Assembly (NCBI GenBank): GCA_973895155.1
Contig: OZ316893.1
Coordinates: 21,824,001 to 21,888,000, forward strand
From: Marsupella aquatica
Lineage: Eukaryota > Marchantiophyta
DNA length: 64,000 bases
Reading direction: 5' to 3'
The translations under genes were made by a program, and so were the position numbers. Position 1 is the stretch's first letter, and each line of letters opens with the position of its first letter. The notes under the pieces were generated by a model. The model saw nothing but the letters and a program-made list of their open reading frames with translations. It made no database searches and was not told the origin of the DNA. This document shows, piece after piece, positions 34,901-46,440 of the stretch.

Positions 34901-36752
34901 CAACGAGTATCAGCGACATTTTAAGTCCCAACACAGGCCCATACTTGAGCACATAATACATGAATAAGCTATATTGACGATATTGGTAAGAATCAAGGCA
35001 TTGCTTCAATATAAAGGGTCCAATCGCTCCACCTTCAAGCCATTGGCAATTGAGTCACGGATGAAGTCCCGAAGTGTGGAGAAGCTTCTTGAGATGTTGC
35101 TGCTTGGTCTACAGATGGAAAAGTGATCTGCTCCTTCCACAACATTGAAATTCGCACCAACCCTTGCAGACGCCTCTGGGACAACAACACCCACAAAAGA
35201 TCCCTGCCCAACGCGGAGTGTGTACAGTCATTCAAATCATGAGGATGTATCAATCTGGACCCTTTCAGGTAAAGTCTTTAGTAGAGTAAATCGACTTCTT
35301 AATACAGTTTGATACAAAATGTGTCAACAATGGAATCTACTATATCTAGAAACTAGACAGAACATCAATCAGAAATCCTGGTTTCTGAAACAGGATTCAG
35401 GAACAAGGAATAGGAAATCGCTTAAATTCATGAATTTTCCTGAACAGAAATTCACAGAAATTCTGGATCATATAAATACAGCACCGAAACAAAGATATCA
35501 TTGAATTCCCAACTCAAGAGCTGAAACCAACTAGATTGCAGAACAAACTTGAATACAATAGCATGGGTTTGTTTAATTGCCCTGTTGGAATCTAGTTGTT
35601 ACAGTTCATATGTGAACTCTAACCAATGCGAAGTCAATGGACTCACAGCTCGAATTTCTTCCAGATATCCAGATATGAGTTACAGCCCAGGCCTACAGAA
35701 CATTACATGACATGTGCAACTTTGTAGCTTGATTCAAATGGCTTCATACCAAGTTAGTAGCGAGATTTTCACCAAGTCCCGCGAATAACCAGTTGCGATG
35801 TACTTTGGATACTTGGTCGAATCTAAAATTCAGCCTTTCTGTGTCCGTGCTGAGCATTTTGAAGTATGTCAAAAGAGAACTTCCAAAGTGATCTTTCAAT
35901 ATGTCTGCAATGGGGCATCCATGATGCGGCGTTGAATAATAAAATATCCCCTTGATGCTGTTTAGCAATACCCGTAACTTGGCCGCCTTAGACTCTGAGC
36001 TCCTGTGGAGCAGATCATGTGCTTGGCTACACAACTCTTTGATAACCAATCCGCCAATCGAGTGACCAACCAGTACAACAGGACAAGAAGACCCAATATT
36101 CTCCTGCAAAAGATCAGAAAGCAGGTTTTCCCCGATGATATGCATGTCCACGCTTTCATTTGATCCCTTTGTCAAACCTTCAGTGTAACACACGGATAAC
36201 ACATGAGCCTGGGGAAACTCTTCAACCAACCACGTTTGTGGCCAATAAGAACCATCACGGTTTTGCCAAGTGGAAACATGTGCGTTGGAATAATCTTGTC
36301 CAAATTGGAGGCCGTGAAAAAACAAGATCTGTACATCACGAGTGCCTCGAGGTTTGTGGAACAAGTACAATGAGTCGTTTACCTGACACAACCAAACACC
36401 AAGAAAAAGAGACACAGCCACCATTATAATTCCACTTTGTCATATGCTAGATGCGAGCAAGCCCGATAAAGTCTTGGCGTATGAGTCACCAACTATCAAA
36501 GGAATCACGAATTTTGTGATCAATCTACATCAGAATCTGTTCCAAATAGTTTGCCAGATCTGTGGTGCCAAATCCGCCTAAATGCCAATATAGAAGGGGT
36601 TGAGATTAGAATTACAGTACTCGAGGAAGATGTGTAAGGATTTCGGAAATTCCAGGAGCTCGGGGAGAGCTGGGAGAGGAGGCTCCACAACAGGCGAGGC
36701 AATCGACAACATTGTTCAAAACGTAACAAGTACGTGAGGCAATGGAAAACAT
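28941..36752 (-). CDS. Alpha/beta-hydrolase-NB-ARC-armadillo(-TPR) receptor-like gene (unit B)
   Basis: Complement exons are 36621-36752, 35750-36382, 35033-35203, 34158-34885, 33206-33988, 29599-32996 and the TPR exon 28941-29309. Residues 45-312 form a SERAC1/DUF676-like hydrolase, with FFHGLQ, the nucleophile elbow GHSIGG (Ser about 152) and ADHFSICRP (His about 282). The P-loop GGPGQGKT lies near 363-370, then LIILDDV, DHLPLVLA and an MHD-like SVHAMR, followed by about 22 armadillo repeats of 43 residues. Hydrolase-NBS receptors are known from liverworts; LRRs rather than ARM repeats are usual there. Probable role: intracellular immune receptor. Two problems: one C is missing in a C run near 34314 compared with unit A, which shifts frame in the NB-ARC exon, and the TPR exon is one base short, so it meets TGA soon after splicing. 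The ARM frame itself is open for 1132 codons. The start codon (36752) is tentative. Confidence 0.75.
30480..32420. repeat. 387-bp higher-order repeat within the ARM exon
   Basis: The anchor atcagctgcccactg occurs at 30741, 31128, 31515, 31902 and 32289, exactly 387 bases apart. Each block encodes three 43-residue armadillo repeats with distinct first helices (DVQQWAADALGT, ALQKFAIIALGT, TVQQCATIALKT). Blocks differ by only a few bases, so the array expanded recently by unequal exchange or conversion. Confidence 0.97.
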
Positions 36753-37059
36753 TTCTTTGTCCCAAGGTAGTCGAAAATCGTGGTTGGGGTCAATGACTGT
36801 CACTCTGCAAAAACAACGGAAGGAAACAGTTATGGAACCATGCAATATCGCAACCACAGGGTTTCGATCAGTAAGCGCAACTGTTCAAAATTAGAATCCA
36901 AATCCTTGCTGCAAATTAACCAATATAATTAATCCATGCTCACTGAGAACAAGGCAAAGATCTAGTATGATATCTCTTAGACCAAAAGACAATCAAAGTT
37001 CTCACGAGAAAAGTCTTAACCTTTTCAATCTTAGAGAAGTTTTTGAACCAGAATTTAAG

Positions 37060-37740
37060 ATGACGAGCAGGCAAACAGCGAAGAGGACTCTAGGCACCCT
37101 GCGCAGCAGCATGGCAGCATGTAATAAGACTACGGAGGTGATGGGCAAGGGTGATTGAAGGACCTCAGCTGCATCCGCTGAGGACATGGTCGACGTCAAG
37201 GAGACTACAGAGGTGATGGGCAAGGCGGGGGCAAGGGTGGAGGAAGTATCTCTGCTGAAGTCATGGAGGTCAAGCTCCCAGGGATAGTTGAAGCTAGCAG
37301 TAGCAGCGGTGCTAAGCCAAGATCGCAACCGCGTGTCGTCGTGAAGAAGTGGAATGCATAAGCCTTCTGGACTTGGGATGTCGGTACTAATGATGTCGGT
37401 CCCATATATGGAAACAATTTAATGGAACCCTGCACTGAAGTCTGCGAGGCTTCTCGAGTAGCCATGCCGCCAGGGAAACAACTGCTAGGATGTATCCCCA
37501 GAAAACTGCGCTGAAGGAAAGCTTCGAAGGTGAGGAGGTCGTAGACTCTTCTAACACTATGATCATGCCCGCTGAGGCTCATAGCGACGTGGCCTTAGGT
37601 ACTCACTTTGCCTTATCGACACAGTTGTTTGCTTGCAAGCGTTTTTTAGTTTACTTGACTCACAGCCATCGACTGATGCAGTGGTGTTGCAAAGCATGTT
37701 TGCACTGGACCCGGACAACTGCGCACTCTCCATTGCAATT
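37060..37740 (+). pseudogene. RBX1-like RING-box relic, 3' part inverted (unit B)
   Basis: The plus strand carries a leader (TTEVMGKG), an EASSS-like stretch and VVVKKWNA, then TAA at 37359 where unit C has TTA. The rest of the RING N-half follows (FWTWDVGTNDVG). The C-half (NGECAVV, CKHALQHHCISRWL) is found on the minus strand at about 37660-37735. Unit D has both halves on the same strand, so about 270-290 bases were inverted. RBX1 normally binds cullins and E2 enzymes, and this copy cannot encode it. Confidence 0.8.
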
Positions 37741-39270
37741 CCGTGGTGGTGATGGAAAGCATGTTTGCACTAACCCCGAACAACTGCGCACTCTCCATTG
37801 CTGTTCCGAGGGGAGACCCACGGGGATGCCTTGGTCCCAGCTTGGATCGCGATTGTGCTTGGTTCTAACCCTCTCATAGCCAGCTGGAATGCTTGCAAAA
37901 CAAGCGAGGACGTAACAGAACAGGAAAGTAACGCACCTGACGCTCTCTGGCGTTTGCTCCGTGGAGATCCAAGATTGGCAGGTCCGTGCCACAACTCTCC
38001 ACACCAGTAGTGTCAGATCCGAAAGCCTCAAAGCGAACACGAAGTGCCAGCCAAGACAGTTACCTCATCTGGGCATAGGTCGTCTATTGTGAAGACACCA
38101 CTACTGGACGCACCCCAAAAATGGGCTTCAGATCTGGACATTTATCAATTCCCCAGTTTTAAAGCACACTTCACATAACAGACGTTGGATTCAGAGAATA
38201 CGGAGAAGATTTGAAGATACCGGGCTGGAAGGCGAGAATGTATGCAAAAGAAAACGAGAAGTTAGGGTGGTGCATTTATTTTAAGGATGTTTCCGACTTA
38301 GTTGCAGAAACAAGTTTGCAATTATTTGACTGAAGTAGGGCCCCAAAACCGCTCTTGTGTTCGGCCAGCCGAGATTTGAGATTGGCACGTTCTATCTTAG
38401 ATCATGGAGTAGCCTACCTGAAGTAGCTTGCAGACTAACAGCCGGCGAGGAAGAACATGGAAAGAGTGATCGCGTACTTGAGGCTAAGCATTGGGCCTCG
38501 CGGCGATGATCACAGTTTGGCCGGAGTTGATTCGGGAGGACCTCGAAACCTGAAGGTGTTCAAATACTCCGTAGAATTGTTCTGGTCGAGAAGAAATAAT
38601 AGTTGTAGGGCCACTGGCCCGGCGGTTTGAGAACAATTCCAGGTCCTACATTGCAAACACCGACAGCAGAGGCCGCCGAGGGACCGCGGTGACCATGTGC
38701 GAGCCTGGAAATGTGTCGAAGAGAAATTTAAATTAAATTGTTGTCGAACTATACTAGGAGTAAGAGCAGAGCTCAAACTACCGCACCTGATACGTGCTTA
38801 CGTCGGCCCGGTGCAGGTCAATTAATCTATTTCGAACTCTCCATATCAGCAACTCCGCTCGTAAACTTTCAGAGCTAAAAAGTAGTGGAGTCAGTGGCAA
38901 AGGCTTCAACTACATCAGTCACATGATCTGGAGATATCTCTAACGGAGGCAACCATAACCGACGCACCGGAAAACTGGCGGCAATGTAGGAAACTTCCGG
39001 AGGCAGTGAAGCGTGAGAGTATACCCGAACCTCTGTGATCAACCAAGAGCCTGTTTTGCAAAAGGCGTTTCTCCGATGAGCCGTAGATACGTGGAAAGAG
39101 AACTTCTGCGTTGAATAGCTGAGAAGTCGTCGGCCACTCGTTGCTACAGGTTTTCCCGTGACAGATCCTTCTTAATAGTTATTGGATGATGGGACCCAGA
39201 TCGCCAGCGGGTATAATTCTACTGTTTTTCCTTCAGAGATGTCTGACGTCTACCGTACGTCACATGCAAA
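37741..39270. other. Duplicated sequence beyond the RBX1-like relic (unit B)
   Basis: It is shared with units A, C and D. A minus-strand frame at 38510-38776 has relatives at 44418-44714 and 52178-52426 (variants of SVFAVQD and FSTRTN). Frames differ between copies and no family is recognised. Confidence 0.45.
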
Positions 39271-39479
39271 ACATGAATGAGTAGACATTACCCCCAAGAG
39301 CACAGTCATCGAGGATTGCAAAGACGCCCCTGCATGTGCTAGCTCAGCGGCGTTGAAGTGACTGCCCGGCCCGCAATGAAGGCCAGCAAGAGAGTATCAC
39401 TCTGATCGCGCACAGCTTTTCTTTGGGCGACTTTGAATGGTGTCCAAGACTTCTCTGTTTCCGGATAGGGTATTTACAC

Positions 39480-40265
39480 CTTGCACTGATAGTTCAACGG
39501 AGACTGACTTGAAGCTTTTGATCTGGCGCAGATTTATTTCCACATCAGTGACCTCGGTCACCAGATGGAACCTCTGGTCCTTCAATGCGACGCTTCTGGG
39601 CTACCGAGGGAGCGCGTTTTCCAGGTGACACTCCGACCCTACATTATTGATCATTAATTTTCGATTTGAAATACTGACATCGTAAACATTGTATACGATT
39701 TTCTGCTTTCACCTTTTGGTATGTGGATTGCCTGCAACACACGTACTGAGACCTTTTTTGGCATTTTTGTGGCGCTCGCAGCTGCGTTCACTTCTCAGCA
39801 CTGAGGAGGAGGGTGAGATTGACAAGAACTGGAGGAAATGCTGCAGAAGCTGGAGGTCGAAGATCAGGAAATGTCCAACTACCAAGGGGTCAAAAGACTT
39901 GGTAAATAGGCGGAAGTTGGTGGATGAATGGAAAAGCTGGACGAACCAGTGGAAGGCCTGCACGAGGTGGACAAACCTTACCGCCAAGAGTTGAAGGACG
40001 TTGAGCCCAGCGACGAGGAGGAAGATTATAATACAGAAGAAGTAGAGGTAGAGGAGATCCTTAATATTGAGGAAGGTGATCTCCTATGGTTTTGAGCTGG
40101 TGGACCGAGGTTGAGTAGACAGTATGTGAATTGTCACTTCAGTTTTGTAATATCAAGAATGTTGTGATACCCATTACAATCAAACATCATACTGCGAGAG
40201 TAAGGCCTGATCCAGGCATATGCCAGGTTATGCTCACGGAATGTTCCAGGCAAGGTGTTGGTTGA
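39480..40265 (+). pseudogene. eIF3b exon 9-10 fragment with 3' flank (unit C)
   Basis: It begins in intron-8-like sequence (tgaagcttttgatctggcgcag). It has an exon-9 copy (39529-39624) with small deletions, an intron, and an exon-10 copy (about 39760-40095) with frameshifts that break the DEWKSWTNQW region. The 3' flank with the catatgcc..gttatgctcacgg motif follows. Confidence 0.9.
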
Positions 40266-42920
40266 AAAGAGGCAGAGATGAACTCCACGGAAGTTCTTTG
40301 AAAAAGATAGAGAGCTTACTACACAAAATCCTATCCCCAGCTGCCACCTCAAAGATGCAAAAATGCTTGTAACCATTTGGCTAAAATTGGCAGAATTTCA
40401 TGTGTCATAACGGAAAACACTGGATCTGGAATCCTTTCCTAGGGTTTTTATGTCTCCATGCGGGGTGAGAAGCGAGGTGACAAATACAATTTCTCACAGG
40501 CCATTTACAGTTTGCCAGCAGATACAATGAGGTATTAGCGCCTATCTATCCGCCAGTCCAGCACGCAGCCAAGCCCCAATCAAAAATTGAGAAATTACAT
40601 CTTTAGCCATAGAAAAATGTCAGCTCTTCGCTTCGGTTTGAGTTGATCAAGTTGTCCACGTCCATTTGAATTGGGAGTAGAGCTCTAGGATTTTTCCTGC
40701 TCCTGAAGTCCATCATGACCGCCTGGCCTGGCCTCTCCCATTTTGTAGGTCCGACTGTCTATCACTTCCAAAAAAATCCAAATTGGTAATTATCCCATCA
40801 TCCTTCGAGACAATAGGATGTGTGCTTGTTTGGATTGTGTGTGCACGTTTATTCACACTTTTGTTGTACACTCTTGCACTGCTGCTTGCACGTTTGCGCT
40901 CATATCAGTTTCACTCTATCTCCGGTGTTGGTGTATCTTCCTTGTTTTCGTTTTCCCAATCTTCAGTCTGACTCTATCGCCGTTACTGCTGTCGGCCTTG
41001 TTCTTGTTCTCCCAATCTGGCTGTCAATCTGTCCTCTTCCTTGCCCCCAAGTGGAGTTCCTTCCCTGGGGCTTGTTTACCAGCGCCGCATTACTTCATTC
41101 ATAAGAATCGAAATTTTACTTGAAAGCTACACAATACTTTCCTTGCTTGGAACGAAGCGGACGTTAAAATTCATTTCTTCTCTGTCCTGGCGGCTTTTTG
41201 GCAATAGCACCTTGTCAATTTATGACCGCCCCCTCCAAGTAGACAGTCAAGCTCATTTTTCTATGCAGTATCGTCATGGACTGTGCCCCCTAATCGAGAT
41301 TGAGCAGACTGATGCGCATAGCGGGGTGGCAATGGCTACCGACGAGCTGCAGGCAATGCCAAATAGTAGATGAGATGCTGGGGACAATGCGATAAGGGTG
41401 GCCCTCAGGAAATGGCTTTCTACTCAAGCCTTTTGCAGTTGTCCTCCTGGAATGAGAATAAGAAGGGGCAAACCGATCCAGGCTCTCAGGGAAACCGATA
41501 CCCAAGTTCATTGTGAAGAAGGAAACAGAGTCCGAAGAGAAACAGGCGATAATCTGAATCCCTCGTCTTTCATTGTGTCACGAAAATATCAGTTGCTTCA
41601 CAACTAAGTCTTGCCACTAGCGAAAACTACCGTAGAGGGAGAGCTGATTTGCGAATTCATCCGTTGATTTGTCGCATACGTTTCAAATTGACTGAACAGG
41701 GACGAGAACAAGGACCAGTGCGTTGTGACATATCGACAAAAAACCAAAAAGAAAATTCTTTTATGGCATTTGTATACTGTGAAGCAATAAAATCAGCGAT
41801 TTTTTGGAAACTCACCCGTACCATTTTTGCATTTAGCACTTGTAACATTTGGAACTTCGGACATTGCAGTCATAAACAGCGTACACAACTTTCATAACGT
41901 TTCCTCAGCTCAATGATCTCTCCGAGTTTGTTCCAGACGGTAAGTCTTCAGTGACGTCTTTTCTTGTGTCTCAGTAGACAGACGATAATTGCCACACGAG
42001 TCTTCAGTGACATCTATTCTTGTGTCTGAGTAGACGGACGATAATTGCCACAAGAGCCTTCAGTGACATCTATTCTTGTGTCTCAATAGACAGACGAGAA
42101 TTGCCACAAGTTGTCCAAGTGTGCCTTAAAAAATAAAAATGAGTATACTACTCCACAGAAGTTCACGAAGGATGTGCAACTGGTTTGGATTTGTGACCGA
42201 AAACTCTCTGTCAAAATTCAATCCGTTCATTTAGAGAGTGTGTCCCACGAGAATTTGAACGCCACACTTAGCCATACCTCGAGAAGAACTCGACAATTTT
42301 CCCTCTCTAATGCAAGGATAATTTCAGTCTCCTGTTTGAATGCATGATCAACAGTCGAAGGTGTACATATAGCGGGTGGAGTAACATACAGATGACCCGC
42401 ATGGATCGAGGAGAGTTAAAGAGAATTTCACTACTATGGTGATCATGACATCATGAGGAACCGGCATGCTCCATATCTAGTATTCTGTATTACTCAAGGC
42501 TTTCTAGAAAAATTTAACACCAGTTCTCAGAATAATACCATGGAGGGATAGATGATCGGAGGTGGCAAACAACAGAACACACACTTCATGGTGATGCTTG
42601 TCTTCCTCACTCCTACCTTGTCAGCAACCATGCTGGGAAGACCTATCCCGGTTACAGGAATAGGTTGATTTCTAATGCAGAGATCAACACCGGCAGAGAC
42701 TCCAATGAGCAAAATGAAGACTATGAGCTCTGTCTCAGCGCCCATCCTCAGTCACGACAACTCCCAGGCACCCAGTCTAGCTCCATGAAAGCAACTTCTA
42801 CAGACAAATATATTCAACAATCATTCATTTTGACAGCCGATATCTTGGCTTGGTACAACGCAAGAAACCTCCAAGATCATGATAACTAACACGTATTGAG
42901 GTTGTGATGTACAATGTAAG
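40266..42920. other. Duplicated non-coding part of unit C
   Basis: 40266-41550 follows unit A 15720-16985. About 42600-42790 matches the hydrophobic-frame region after the TPR exon (TELIVFILLIGV on the minus strand). No gene is supported. A CT-rich block at 40840-41060 is conserved with 16300-16520. Confidence 0.45.
41945..42112. repeat. 56-bp tandem repeat, three copies
   Basis: Copies start at 41945, 42001 and 42057. Each has a cttcagtgac part, tattcttgtgtct, and a gacagacga.aattgccaca part. Unit B carries two more diverged copies at 28349-28460. Confidence 0.9.
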
Positions 42921-43103
42921 CTATTTGAGGTTATAGCCCAGAAACTCTACCGACTTTGTTCCAAGGACAAAATCATTTCCATACCCATTTTTGTCTACAT
43001 ATCCAGGTTTGACTCGGAGTGCGCACTCAGCATCTGCCCGGGCTCCATCCTCGTCCGACAACAAGAACCTGACAGGGCCACGGTGTTTAAGGCATTCATA
43101 GTC
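42921..43103 (-). pseudogene. TPR-exon remnant of the NLR (unit C)
   Basis: The last 60 codons of the TPR exon (DYECLKHRG, SDEDGARADAE, GTKSVEFLGYNLK and stop) are kept. At about 43103 the sequence switches to the RBX1-like segment (tacggaggtgatgggcaagg). On the minus strand this makes a chimeric open frame of RBX1-antisense and TPR sequence with no likely function. Confidence 0.85.
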
Positions 43104-43720
43104 TACGGAGGTGATGGGCAAGGGTGATTGAAGCACCTCAGCTGCATCCGCTGAGGACATGGTCGACGTCAAGGAGATTACAGAGGTGATGGGCAAGGCG
43201 GGGGTAAGGGCGGAGGAAGCATCTCTGCTGAAGACATGGAGGTCAAGCCCCCAGGGATGGTTGAAGCTAGCAGTAGCACCGGTACTAACCCAAGATCACA
43301 ACCGCGTATCGTCGTGAAGAGGTGGAATGCCTTAGCCTTCTGGACTTGGGATGTCGATACTAATGACGTCGGTCCCATGTGTAGAAACCAAGTAATGGAA
43401 CCCTGCACTGAAGTCTGCGAGGCTTCTCAAGTAGTTGCAATGCCTCCAGGGCAACAAACTGCTAGCATGTATACCCCAGAAAACTACGCTGAACGACAGC
43501 TTCGAAAGGTGAGGAGGTCATAGAATCTTCTAACACTATGATCATGCCCGCTGGCTTACACCGACGTCACCTTAGGTACTCACTTTGCCTTATTAGCACA
43601 GTTGTTTGCTTGCAAGCTTTTGTAAATTTTACTTGACTCACAGCCATCGACTGATGCAGTGGTGATGGAAAGCATGTTTGCACTGACGCCGGACAACTGT
43701 GTACTCTCCATTGCAATTCC
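43104..43720 (+). pseudogene. RBX1-like RING-box relic with best-kept N-half, inverted C-half (unit C)
   Basis: From ATG 43236 an open frame runs MEVKPPGMVEASSSTG, then VVKRWNALAFWTWDVDTND and MCRNQVMEPCTEVCEAS. This is the first half of the RBX1 RING-H2 box (known form KKWNAVALWAWDI, CRNHIMDLCIEC). The second half (CKHAFHHHCISRWL) lies on the minus strand at about 43638-43716, next to a good donor (ctGTGAGT). The inversion prevents a whole protein. Confidence 0.85.
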
Positions 43721-45215
43721 GAGGGGAGACCCACGGGGATGCCTTGGTCCGAGCTTGGATCGCGATTTTAACCCTCTCATAGTCAGCTGGAATGCTTGCA
43801 AACAAAGCGAGGACGTCCAGATCAGGAAAGTAACGCACCTGATGCTCTCTGCTGTTGGCTCGGTGGAGATCTACGATTGGCAGGTCCGTTCCACAACTTT
43901 CAACACCAGTAGTGTCAGATCAATAAGTCTCAAAGTCTCAAAGCGAACACGAAGTGCCAGCCAAGTCAGTTACCTCATCTGTGCACAGGTCGTCTGGTGA
44001 GGACACCAGTCCTGCAGGCACCCCCAAAATGGGCTTCAGATCCGAACATGAAGCAATTCCCCAGTTTTGAAGCACGCTCCAGATAACAGACATTGCATTC
44101 ATAGAATACGTAGAAAAACTGTAGATGCCGGACTGGAAAGGCCAAGAGCCGGGAAATCTCACCCACCCACAAAGTACCACCTTATAAAACACCGAAATGT
44201 GCACTTAGTATCCTAATCTGGTGATACGACGAGAATGTATGCAAAAGAAAACGAGAAGTTTAGACGAGTGAAGGCACCAAAACCGCTCTTGTGTTCGGCC
44301 AGCCGAGATTTCAGATCCGCAGGTTCTATCTTAGGTCGTGGAGTAGCCTAGCTGAAGTACCTTGCAGACTAGCAGCCGGCGAGGAAGAACCTGGAAGGAG
44401 TGATCGCGTAGTTGAGGCTAAGCATTGGGCCGAGCGGCCAGGATCACAGCTTGGCACGAGTTGATTCGGGAGGACCTCCAAACCTGACGGTCTTCCAATA
44501 CTCCATAAAAGTTGTTCTGGTCGAGACGAAGTAATCGTTGTAGGGCTACTGGCCCCGCGGTTTGAGAACAATTCCAGGTCCTCCACTGCAAACACAGACA
44601 GCAGAGGCCGCTGATGGACCTCGGTGACCATGTGCGAGCCTGAACATGTCTCGAAGAGAAAATTAAATTGTATTCAAACAATACCAGGAGTAAGAGCAGA
44701 GCTGAAACTACCACACCTGATACGTGCTTATGTCAGCCCGGTGGAGATTGAAGATTGGGAGGTCAATTAATCTGTTTCGAACTCTCCATATCAGCAACTC
44801 CGTTTCGTAAACTTTCCGAGCTAAAAAGTAGTGGTTGAGTCAGTGGCAAAGCCTCCAACTACATCAGTCACATGATCTGGAGGCAACCATACCCAAGGCA
44901 ACCTGAAAACAGGCGGACATATAGGAAACTTCCGGATGCAATAGTCGAGCTTGAGACTACATCCGAACCTCTGGCGATCAACCAAGACCCTGCTTTACTA
45001 AAGACGTTTGTCTCCGATGTGCCTAGATACGTGGAAAGAGAACTTCCGTGTAGAATAGCTTAGATGTCTCCCACTCGTTGCTAGAGGTTTTCACTTGACA
45101 GGTACTTCTCATGAATTATTCGATGATGGGAACCAGATAGCGTTCTGGCATAATGATATTGATTTTCCTCGCCGGGAAAGAGTCATGACGACTACTGTGC
45201 GAAACCTGAGCGAAT
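43721..45215. other. Duplicated sequence beyond the RBX1-like relic (unit C)
   Basis: Shared with units A, B and D. Only short frames without family motifs. Confidence 0.45.
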
Positions 45216-45845
45216 AGGCTGTGCCGTTGGACTAAGTCTCCAACACGTCACGAAAGTTGAATAGTTTTAGCGAATCAGACATTTAGGACTAGACATAAGT
45301 CTAATCAGTACCACAAGGTCCACCACTGGCACCGAATCGAATCCTGTAATATCGTGGCAATCTTCTGGTAAGCTCACTCTATCCCCAGAAGTCATAGGTC
45401 ACCGGGAGTACAAGTAAGTCAAGATTGCGGCATTGTTCAACAAGGGTGATGAGCAATTTCTGAGAGAACAAAATGAGGATATGATCATGAATATCATTGG
45501 TCGTCCTTTCCAAATGCGTGAGCGCGGTAGTTCACAGATCATCGCATGACCGCATGCCGATTCAGAGGATTGAACCTGATAACTTGTCCAACGTCTGAGT
45601 ATGCTGGTTTGGCATGCAGGGCATCCTGAAGCTCAACAGCCCACAGCCGAGATCAGCGCACATGATTCGCTCCCTTCGCCCTTGCTTTGGAGTTAGTGCC
45701 AATTGATGACTTTGTTTAAGAGGTAATGTAAGCCATGGAGAATGAACGTGTGGTGAATGTTTGGAGAGCCTCGGGAATGGGGAAGAGAAGCCTAGACAAA
45801 TAGGTAGCCCTGGTCTGCGAAAGCCAGAGGGAGCAAGCACTTCAC
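45216..45845 (+). pseudogene. Second P-loop fragment region (unit D, left part)
   Basis: Sequence parallel to 26230-26930. Within it, near 45690-45835, a decayed copy of the P-loop exon reads VVNVWRASGMGKRSLDK with several in-frame stops. It is more decayed than the copy at 26718. Confidence 0.65.
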
Positions 45846-46085
45846 GGATCAGTGCCTACATTGTTGATCGTTAACTTTTGATTTGAAAAACCAAGACTTT
45901 TGTTTGGCAATTTGTTTGGCGCTCGCTGCTGGCTTCGTGTCTCAGGACGAGAAGGCCGAGAAAGCCGAGACTGGAGGAATACAGCAGAAGTGCGAGGGCG
46001 AAGATCAGGAAATGTCCAACTACCAAACGGGTCACACGACTTGGAAAATAGGTGGAAGTTGATGGATGGAGTACAGGCATTTTAG
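45846..46085 (+). pseudogene. Short eIF3b exon-10 fragment (unit D)
   Basis: Contains the start of exon 10 (ttggcaatttgtttggcgct) and the part near gatcaggaaatgtccaacta up to gttgatggatgga. There are frame breaks throughout, and similarity stops at about 46065. It is the smallest of the three eIF3b fragments. Confidence 0.8.
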
Positions 46086-46440
46086 GACGGTCCATTCCAT
46101 TTGGAGACTGTCTTGAGCCATTCTGCATGCTGGATGGCGTTAGCCCCAGACTAACGTAACGTGAGGACACCAAGGAACACTTCCTAGTCTCAATTCAGAA
46201 GGAGATCAATCCTGCCCACTTGTGGCACTCACTTTAACTTCAAAAGAGCATGACCACGGATAGTAGCAGTGCCTGAGAAAGACTGGCACATTCTTTACCT
46301 CGTGTATTTCCATTCTTCCAAGTTCACATTCAATTAGAATTAGCATTAAAGAGCTGCCGAATTACTGGGCTGTGGATAAAGAAGCTGTCACCAGCCCACA
46401 ATTTGTACACTAGTAGATTACAGCGACAGTCAGTTGTAGC
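46086..46440. other. Intergenic, 3' side of the coiled-coil gene
   Basis: Nothing recognised. Probably includes the 3' untranslated region of the minus-strand gene. Confidence 0.4.

Larger units (their letters stand above)
26230..39270. repeat. Segmental duplication unit B
   Basis: The most complete unit. It holds, in order, a P-loop fragment (+), an eIF3b tail fragment (+), the hydrolase/NB-ARC/ARM/TPR gene (-), an RBX1-like relic (+) and shared non-coding sequence. Its first 700 bases match 45220-45850. Confidence 0.8.
39271..45215. repeat. Segmental duplication unit C
   Basis: It contains an eIF3b tail fragment, the flank and non-coding blocks of unit A, only the last part of the TPR exon, an RBX1-like relic and the shared tail. 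Relative to unit B about 8 kb is missing between the TPR exon and the RBX1-like segment. Confidence 0.8.
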
